From: DASPSM01 sp963800135
GTDB taxonomy: Bacteria > Planctomycetota > Planctomycetia > Planctomycetales > Planctomycetaceae
Assembly (NCBI GenBank): GCA_963800135.1
Contig: CAWCZR010000014.1
Location: 62,001 to 126,000, forward strand
DNA length: 64,000 nt
Direction of reading: 5' to 3'
Position 1 is the first letter of the stretch; each line of letters opens with the position of its first letter. The translations under genes and the position numbers were made by a program. The notes below the pieces were generated by a model that was given only the letters and a program-made list of their open reading frames with translations, had not been told where the DNA came from and did no database searches. Shown in pieces: positions 58,225 through 64,000 of this stretch.

Positions 58225-61200
58225 TTAATCGACAAACACAAATTCGTTGGAAACTAACAGGGCTTGGGCAAGCTGTTCCCAGGCGGACGAGCGCGCAGGA
58301 GCCGGTCCAGAAAAATCATTCACCGAGTGCCACAATTGCACGAGGCTGTTGGCCGAGCCGGCGACCTGTTTGGTGCGGATGACCGGGGCCCAGCTGAAGG
58401 AGTCGCTGTCGTCCGACTGCCGGCAGTCGACGACGAAGTCGATCGTCTCCCCCGGCCGCACGCTGAGCGACGCGACGTCCGTCGGGTGCCGCTCGTGCTT
58501 GACCGTCCACTCCTTCACGGTCCCCTGGCGGCTGGAAACGATCGAACCCCGCACGCCGTCGCCGTGATCGGCCGGATGCTCGAGCGTGCCCCGAATTTCG
58601 ATGTCGCCGGCAATCGGTGAGACCCAGCGGCGGATGGCAGAGTGCCGTTGATCGTGGCCCGGATGTCCGCCCCGCGCGGTGAGATGCAGATAGCCGAGCT
58701 GGGAATCGGGCAGCTTGGTTCCGCCCCAGCGCTGGTCGACGAACCGCGGGAACGGATGGAAATCGGTGACTCGCTTGGCTTCGAGATCGAGCGTGCCGTA
58801 ACCGTAGTGCCACGCGCTCACCACGTCGTCCGGAGGAGCTGTCGTATCGGCGTTCGCGACATAGGCCAGCGCCGATTGCAGCTCGTCGTCCGACGGATCG
58901 CGAGCAAACGCCCGCCGATAGAGGAATTTCACCCGTTCGGCCGGCTGCTTCGCCGCGTCTGCGCGGATCAGCGCCTGAGCCTGCGCGACGAGGAACGGCG
59001 AATTGAGCGCGAACAGCGCCTGCTGCGGAATGGTCGTCTGCGGCCGCTGGGCCACGCTGACGTCCGGGCTGGCGAAGTCGAACGTGCGGAAAAGCTGCGG
59101 CAAGTCCTGCCGATCGATGAACGCGTAGACCGACCGCCGCCCCTGACCGACCGATTGCTGAATGTCGAAGCCGCGTCCGCCGAGCTTGAAATCAAGATCG
59201 CCGGCGACGGCCAGCCACGAGTCGCGCATCGGCTCGAACTCGAGCCGCATCGGATTTTTGCGCCAGAGCAACTTGTTTTCCGGATCCTTCTCTTGCTGGT
59301 CAGGCCGCAGCACGCTGGCTTGCTGATAAACGGCCGAAAGCAAAATCTGCCGATGCAGCGTCTTGAGCGACCAGCCCTCTTGCATGAAGTGGCTAGCGAG
59401 ATAGTCGAGCAGCTCCGGATGCGACGGCGGCGTGCCGCGGATGCCAAAGTCACTGGGAGTCCGCACGATGCCCGCACCGAAGTGATGCGTCCAGACGCGA
59501 TTGACGATCACCCGCGCCGTGAGCGGATTGCGTGGGCTGGCAATCGCCAGCGCCAGCTCGAGGCGACCGCTCCCCTTCTTGAAGACGCGTCCCCCTTCAC
59601 TGCCGACTGCTTGCGGGAAGTGCCGCGTCACCTGCTTACCCGGCCGGCCCGGGTTGCCCCGCACAAACACGACCGGCTCGACGGGCGTCGGCAAATCGAA
59701 GAGAACCATGCCCCGCGGGGGCGCGTCCGGCGAGTTGGCCCGCAACGCTTCGATCTTGTTCGTCAGTTTCAGCAGCTCATTGCGGGCCGCGCGATCGAGC
59801 ACGCGCTTGAGGTCCTGGCTGGCAATGAAGGCCGGGCTGTCCTCGCGATAGATCGCCTGCCGCAGTTCTTCCCAGTCCCGCTCGGGCAGCGCTGCGGGAG
59901 GTTTGGCCGCGGGAGATTTTGCCCCGGAAGGATTGACCGTGGCAGATTGCAACAACTTCTGCCATCGCTCGTGGGCCTCGACGAACAACTCGCCGTACAG
60001 CGTGGCGACGTCCGCCATCGACTTGGGCGGCGATTTGAGAAATGCATCACGAACGAGGGCGTTGATCCGCGTCTTGTTCGCGCTCTTGGCGTCGACGGTC
60101 GTGGTCACGGCCTTGAGCTTCGCGACCGCTTCCGGCACGCGGGCCGCGAATTCTTTCTGCGGCAGCCGGGCGAATTCACGCCACGCCAAAAACACCGCGT
60201 CGGGTGATTCGACCATGCGATCAAGATAGAGCGACCAGCGGCGCACAAGGAGCGGACGCAACTTCCGCTTTCCGGCCGCTTTGCGGTCGCCATTAGGTTC
60301 TTTCCGGCTCTCCCACGCCGCCTGAAGGTAGTCGCCGACTTTCGCCCGGGAGTGCTCCAGCACTTCGGTCCGCTTGCGATCGACGTACTGATCGCGGGCC
60401 CCCTCCAGACGGTGCAGCTCCTTCTCGTACTTGCGATAAGCGGCGGTCTGCGGCAGATCGTTGAGCAGCGGCAGCTCTGCCGGCTCGGTGCAGCTGGCGA
60501 AGACTCCGTAGAGCGAGTAGTAGTCGTCGGTCGGAATCGGATCGAACTTGTGGTCGTGGCAGCGGGCACAGGTGACACTCAGCCCCAGCAATCCGCGGGA
60601 GACGACGTCGATGCGGTCGTCGATGATGTCGTTGACGTTGTTGCTGAACCGCCGGCCGACGGTCAAAAACCCCATCGCCGCCAGCGAGCTGTGATCGAGC
60701 TTCAGGTTCAACTGGTCGGCGGCCAGCTGCTCTACGATGAAACGGTCGAAGGGCAAATCCTTGTTGAACGCGTCGATCACGTAGTCGCGATACGTGTAGG
60801 AAAACGGATAGCGGCGTTCTTCGGTGAAGACATAACCCTTGGAATCAGAATAGCGGGCGACGTCGAGCCAATGGCGTCCCCAGCGTTCACCGTAAAGGGG
60901 CGACGCCAGCAGGCGATCGACGACTGTCGCCACCGCATCGGGCGAACGGTCCTGCTCAAAGGCTTGGACCTCCGCGTAAGTCGGCGGCAGACCGACCAGG
61001 TCGAACGACAGCCGACGCAACAGCGTCCGACGATCGACGGCCGGCGACGGCGTTAGGCCCGCTGACTCGAGCTTGGACAATACGAAGCGGTCGATCGGCG
61101 TCTTGACCCACGCTTCGTTCTTGACGGCCGGCGGCGTCGGCGAGGTCACCGGTTGCAACGACCACATCGTCTTCTTGGCCTGCACGACCCCCTCGGGACT

Positions 61201-61677
61201 GCTCAGCCGCAGCGGAGCGGTGACGGCGGTCTTCGGGAAATAGGCGCCGTGACGAATCCACTCGCGCAAGATCTGGGTGTCGCCGTCGGCCAGCTTGCCA
61301 TCGGGCGGCATTTTGGTTTCATCTTTGTAGCCGATGACTTCCATCAATCGGCTGGTCTCGGGATGGCCGGGACGCACGACGCCTTCGTCCGGATTGGTTC
61401 CCAAGATCCCGTCGGCCGTATCGAGCCGCAGTCCCCCCTTCTGCTGCTTCTCGCCGTGACACTTGACGCAGCGGGCGGCCAACAGCGGGCGGACCTTCGA
61501 TTCGAAGAAGGCCTCTTGCTCCGTGTCGACGTGGGCACCAGCCGGCGCTTTCGGGGCCCGGGGCGGAGCGCCGAGCGAGAATTGAGCCAGCGCGAATTGA
61601 GCCAGCGCCGCGCAGCCTAAAGCCACACCGAGTCGGGCTGCGGCGCGCAGCCAGCGCGTAAGCCGATCAGTTCGCAC
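58225..61677 (-). CDS. PSD1/DUF1549-DUF1553 cytochrome-c domain protein
   Basis: A 1150-residue exported protein. The GTG at 61677 has GGGAG nine bases upstream. After the signal, a class I-type cytochrome c module has haem motif C70-V-K-C73-H74 and a likely axial Met in ETKMPPDGKL. DUF1549 (PSCyt2) begins near NEAWVKTPIDRFVLSKLESA, and DUF1553 (PSD1) near NPLTARVIVNRVWTHHFGAG with TPSDFGIRGTPPSHPELLD. A C-terminal carbohydrate-binding-like region follows (SFSWAPVIRTKQVAGSANS). In planctomycetes these proteins occur in dozens of paralogues with DUF1501 partners. The haem domain suggests electron transfer; the reaction is unknown. Confidence 0.94.
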   Translation of the reverse strand: MRTDRLTRWLRAAARLGVALGCAALAQFALAQFSLGAPPRAPKAPAGAHVDTEQEAFFESKVRPLLAARCVKCHGEKQQKGGLRLDTADGILGTNPDEGVVRPGHPETSRLMEVIGYKDETKMPPDGKLADGDTQILREWIRHGAYFPKTAVTAPLRLSSPEGVVQAKKTMWSLQPVTSPTPPAVKNEAWVKTPIDRFVLSKLESAGLTPSPAVDRRTLLRRLSFDLVGLPPTYAEVQAFEQDRSPDAVATVVDRLLASPLYGERWGRHWLDVARYSDSKGYVFTEERRYPFSYTYRDYVIDAFNKDLPFDRFIVEQLAADQLNLKLDHSSLAAMGFLTVGRRFSNNVNDIIDDRIDVVSRGLLGLSVTCARCHDHKFDPIPTDDYYSLYGVFASCTEPAELPLLNDLPQTAAYRKYEKELHRLEGARDQYVDRKRTEVLEHSRAKVGDYLQAAWESRKEPNGDRKAAGKRKLRPLLVRRWSLYLDRMVESPDAVFLAWREFARLPQKEFAARVPEAVAKLKAVTTTVDAKSANKTRINALVRDAFLKSPPKSMADVATLYGELFVEAHERWQKLLQSATVNPSGAKSPAAKPPAALPERDWEELRQAIYREDSPAFIASQDLKRVLDRAARNELLKLTNKIEALRANSPDAPPRGMVLFDLPTPVEPVVFVRGNPGRPGKQVTRHFPQAVGSEGGRVFKKGSGRLELALAIASPRNPLTARVIVNRVWTHHFGAGIVRTPSDFGIRGTPPSHPELLDYLASHFMQEGWSLKTLHRQILLSAVYQQASVLRPDQQEKDPENKLLWRKNPMRLEFEPMRDSWLAVAGDLDFKLGGRGFDIQQSVGQGRRSVYAFIDRQDLPQLFRTFDFASPDVSVAQRPQTTIPQQALFALNSPFLVAQAQALIRADAAKQPAERVKFLYRRAFARDPSDDELQSALAYVANADTTAPPDDVVSAWHYGYGTLDLEAKRVTDFHPFPRFVDQRWGGTKLPDSQLGYLHLTARGGHPGHDQRHSAIRRWVSPIAGDIEIRGTLEHPADHGDGVRGSIVSSRQGTVKEWTVKHERHPTDVASLSVRPGETIDFVVDCRQSDDSDSFSWAPVIRTKQVAGSANSLVQLWHSVNDFSGPAPARSSAWEQLAQALLVSNEFVFVD

Positions 61678-61987
61678 TCAGCATTTCTCCCAGCTTGTCT
61701 GTCGAACGGAGGGCATTGGGATCAGCGGCAATCGCAGGAATCCGATTGAGCCGATCGTTCGGGCGGGCTAACCATTGCGGGCGTTCGGGCGTAAACCCCG
61801 AACGGGAGTCGGGCGGGACAGTCCAAGCGCGAAAACCGTCAAAGCGGCCGTGCATCCACAATTCTAGCCTGCGGGGCACAACAAACGGAAGCGGTTCCCA
61901 TCCGAAAGCATCGGCCCGCGGCGCCGAGCGGCTTGATCTCGGGACATCCGTTCATGCCAAGCGGTAAGCGCTACTCGACCTGGCAGC
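61678..61987. other. 310-base intergenic region
   Basis: Between the PSD1 gene and the EAL-HDOD gene, both minus-strand. A 70-codon frame (61667-61879, minus) overlaps the PSD1 start by 11 bases but lacks a ribosome site and family similarity and is not called. GGGAG at its end serves the PSD1 GTG. Nothing else recognised. Confidence 0.4.
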
Positions 61988-63199
61988 TCAGACCGTGAGT
62001 TCTTTGAAGATCGTGTCGGACCAGGCGACGGCGTCGAGGTAGTTGCGCATCATCGGGTTCTCGCCCGCATCGGTTTCGACCGCGCCCGGCGGCGTGTCCA
62101 GGTTGGTCTCGTAGTCGAGCACCTTTTGCAATGTCGGTCCGAGCGGCCCTTCGCGGTTCAAGAGGGCCGACTTCACGTCGTCGGACAGCGGCAGCTCGGC
62201 CAGAATCTCTCCCATCAGCCGCCCGGACAGCACGTCGAGCACGGAGAACAGCCCGACGGTGAAGCAGCTCTCGGCATCGACCAACGGATCGGCCTTCCCC
62301 AGAGTTTCGCACATCCGCGCGCGGATGTTGGCCGTGACCAACACCTCGCGCGGGCAATGCGTCAGGCGGCTGAGCGTCAACAGCGTCGCCCACGAGCGGA
62401 GCTTCTGCGGACCAACCAGCGCGACGGCCGTGCCGATCGATTTGACCGGCACGCGGAGGCCCACGTGCGTCGAGTTGATGAACTTGAGCAGTTTCTGCGC
62501 GAGGACCGGCTCGCGGACGATCAGCGACTCCACCTCCTTGAGCGAGATGTCCGGCGCGTTGAGGCTGGCGATCAGCCGCAACGTGGTGAGCCGATCCGAC
62601 GGGGTCCGCTGCCCGGTGACGAGTCGCGGGCGGGCGAAGAAATATCCCTGAAACAATTCGAAGCCGAGTGCCCGGCAACGATCGAATTCTTCGGGCGTCT
62701 CCACTTTTTCGGCCAGCAGCGTGACCGGGAACCGCCGCAAACGATCCATCTCGGCGCGGAAGGTCTTGGGATCCGTGCGGAGATCCATCTTCACGATCGA
62801 CGCCATTCCCAACAGGCGGTCGTACCCGGGGAGATAGATGAAATCGTCGAGGGCCAGCCGAAACCCGGATTCAATCAACCCCGCTAGGGCCGAGACGAGC
62901 GCCTCGGTCGCCTCGGCGTTTTCCAGCAGCTCCAGCACAATGCGATCGGCAGGGAGCGCGATGCAGTGGCCGCTGAGGATGAAGCTCGGCGCGAAATTGA
63001 CGAACGCGCTGTGCGGCCCCACGACGTTGTTGAGGCCAATTTCCACCAGTGTGTTGCTCAGCACCTGGCTGGTGGCGTCGTCGGCTCCGATGACGGCGGC
63101 TTCGGTCGTCTCTTCGTTGGCCCGATAGAGCAACTCGTAGGCGACGACCTTGAGATCGCGGTCGAAAATCGGCTGGCGCGCAAGACAAACCGCCGTCAT
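61988..63199 (-). CDS. EAL-HDOD signalling protein (YuxH-like)
   Basis: A 403-residue cytoplasmic regulator. The N-terminal half is an EAL domain: VAYELLYRANEE (EAL becomes ELL), SAFVNFAPSF, LALDDFIYLPGYDRLL, VKMDLR, LLAEKVETPEEF and FQGYFFARP. Many c-di-GMP phosphodiesterase residues remain, but DDFG reads DDFI and the Leu-rich insertion differs, so catalysis is uncertain. The C-terminal half is an HDOD domain: VESLIVREPVLAQKLLKFIN, GTAVALVGPQKLRSWATLL. This pairing is common in planctomycetes and in the YuxH family and usually acts in signal relay. Divergent from the gene at 63442. Confidence 0.88.
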   Translation of the reverse strand: MTAVCLARQPIFDRDLKVVAYELLYRANEETTEAAVIGADDATSQVLSNTLVEIGLNNVVGPHSAFVNFAPSFILSGHCIALPADRIVLELLENAEATEALVSALAGLIESGFRLALDDFIYLPGYDRLLGMASIVKMDLRTDPKTFRAEMDRLRRFPVTLLAEKVETPEEFDRCRALGFELFQGYFFARPRLVTGQRTPSDRLTTLRLIASLNAPDISLKEVESLIVREPVLAQKLLKFINSTHVGLRVPVKSIGTAVALVGPQKLRSWATLLTLSRLTHCPREVLVTANIRARMCETLGKADPLVDAESCFTVGLFSVLDVLSGRLMGEILAELPLSDDVKSALLNREGPLGPTLQKVLDYETNLDTPPGAVETDAGENPMMRNYLDAVAWSDTIFKELTV

Positions 63200-63342
63200 G
63201 GCATCCCCTGTGTGAGCCGGGCGCCGGTTGTCACCTCGACCATCGACCCGTCGCTGGGAATCTTAACGAGACTGCCGCCGGTCTCCTAGCGTTTTTATTT
63301 GCGACAACCCGAAAACGGCCCGTGCGCATGCGTAAATTTTTG

Positions 63343-63371
63343 TTGACCGCGCCCGTTCGACGCCATTAGAA
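63343..63371 (+). promoter_or_regulatory. Candidate sigma-70-type promoter for the Tyr-rich gene
   Basis: TTGACC at 63343-63348 (-35) and TTAGAA at 63366-63371 (-10) are separated by 17 bases, upstream of the gene starting at 63442. The match to consensus is moderate. Confidence 0.35.
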
Positions 63372-63441
63372 GTGAAAGGAGGGCCCGCTCAACCTTCACA
63401 ATTTTGTCGGCCTTCACGTTCTACCCACGCAAGGAACCGAC

Positions 63442-63912
63442 TTGAAAACCGCGCCGTCGACTCGCCCGATGCAACTCTCCAGTCAACTCTACGTCACCCC
63501 GGTGCGAGTGCTTTCCTTCGCTGCGGTGCTGCTCACGGTTATCAGTCTGGCCGCCCCCGCGCAGGCCAAGCCGCCGGCCGCCGCGGACTGCTGCCCCCCC
63601 GCGGCCGCAACGTACACGCCGTCGTACACCGTTTACGGCACTCGCTATTACGGTTCCATCGATCCGTATCCGATCGGCTATTACCCGTACGCCTCGGCCT
63701 ACGGCACGGCCGGTTACGCGGTGGGCTACTATCCTTACGCTCAGCCCGTCGTCGCGGTGCCCGCGCCGGCGTATCCTTATCCCTATCCCGCGCCGTACGC
63801 GTTCGGCTATTACGGTTATCGCAGTTGGCCGTGGGCCTATTACGGTTACCCGGGCTGGGGTTGGGGCGGGGGCACTTGGGGCTGGGGGGGCGGCTGGCCG
63901 TACGGCTTCTAG
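63442..63912 (+). CDS. Tyr/Pro/Gly-rich exported protein (2)
   Basis: A 156-residue protein. Translation probably begins at TTG 63442, which has AAGGAA seven bases upstream; ATG 63469 lacks such a site. The signal peptide core is VRVLSFAAVLLTVISLAAPA. The mature part starts with CC and is dominated by aromatic repeats: TYTPSYTVYGTRYYG, YPIGYYPYASAYGTAGYA, YPYPYPAPYAFGYYGYRS, and ends in a WGWGGG-type cluster. It resembles the smaller gene at 34967-35308 in composition and layout. Probably a surface or matrix protein; function unknown. Confidence 0.7.
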   Translation: MKTAPSTRPMQLSSQLYVTPVRVLSFAAVLLTVISLAAPAQAKPPAAADCCPPAAATYTPSYTVYGTRYYGSIDPYPIGYYPYASAYGTAGYAVGYYPYAQPVVAVPAPAYPYPYPAPYAFGYYGYRSWPWAYYGYPGWGWGGGTWGWGGGWPYGF

Positions 63913-64000
63913 CCCAGGGCGTCAGCGGGCAGGCGAAAGCACGGAGGAAAGTTGATGCCGAGTCCCCCGCGTCCCGAGGGCGACCCTCACAATCTGCCCC

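Noticed and set aside
58642..60207. 521-codon frame antisense to the PSD1 gene
   Set aside because: PSD1 frame is intact for 1150 residues with haem, DUF1549 and DUF1553 motifs.
61667..61879. 70-codon frame overlapping the PSD1 start
   Set aside because: Needs a GTG start without a ribosome site, moderate third-position GC, no similarity; its end coincides with the PSD1 ribosome site.

Overview
The window looks like a chromosomal segment from a high-GC planctomycete, probably of the Pirellulales/Gemmatales type. The evidence is the gene pair encoding a giant cytochrome-c/DUF1549/DUF1553 protein and a Tat-exported DUF1501 protein (56.8-61.7 kb), several secreted or membrane-anchored proteins of planctomycete style (zinc-ribbon plus trypsin-like plus thioredoxin fusion, Tyr/Pro-rich exported proteins), and intergenic inverted repeats built on AACCCGAAGCGT, which I recall from planctomycete genomes. 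No rRNA, tRNA, CRISPR array, transposase, phage gene or replication origin is visible.

Layout. 0-8.3 kb: truncated DUF885 peptidase, catalase-peroxidase katG, a large fusion of a CocE/PepX-type esterase with an N-acyl-D-amino-acid deacylase, and a DUF2092 protein. 8.3-13.5 kb: an accessory-looking stretch with an HNH-domain protein, three small hypotheticals, a methyltransferase and a 1.36-kb noncoding repeat island. 13.5-20.5 kb: class I aldolase, HtrA-like/TlpA fusion, SRPBCC-like secreted protein, type II NADH dehydrogenase and a Lys/Pro-repeat exported protein. 20.7-30.2 kb: a run of stress and detoxification genes (DUF202, alpha/beta hydrolase, bicupin oxalate decarboxylase, two aldo/keto reductases, Cys-rich copper-storage protein, Dps, MerA-like flavoprotein, OsmC, DoxX). 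30.4-34.6 kb: a STAS-domain protein translationally coupled to a TrpXYZ-like ABC transporter. 35.4-39.3 kb: ABC-F ATPase and a Tat-exported BBE-type oxidase. 39.7-47.9 kb: three tandem TolC-like genes followed by two exported proteins of unknown function. 47.9-64 kb: DinB, WD40, GNAT, a second SRPBCC-like protein, a DsbA/VKOR disulfide-forming pair, a small basic protein, a hybrid histidine kinase, the DUF1501/PSD1 pair, an EAL-HDOD regulator and a second Tyr-rich exported protein.

A dominant technical feature is the number of broken reading frames. At least fourteen single-base frame changes occur in twelve genes, and in each case both sides remain recognisable or protein-like. Some fall in short homopolymers. 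Uncorrected sequencing indels explain this better than mass pseudogenisation, so frame-broken genes are annotated here as single loci with the break position given.

How the genes fit together: the strongest functional units are the oxidative-stress block (KatG, Dps, OsmC, MerA-like, copper storage), the STAS-ABC operon, the three-gene outer-membrane channel array with its two downstream companions, the VKOR-DsbA oxidative folding pair and the DUF1553/DUF1501 pair.
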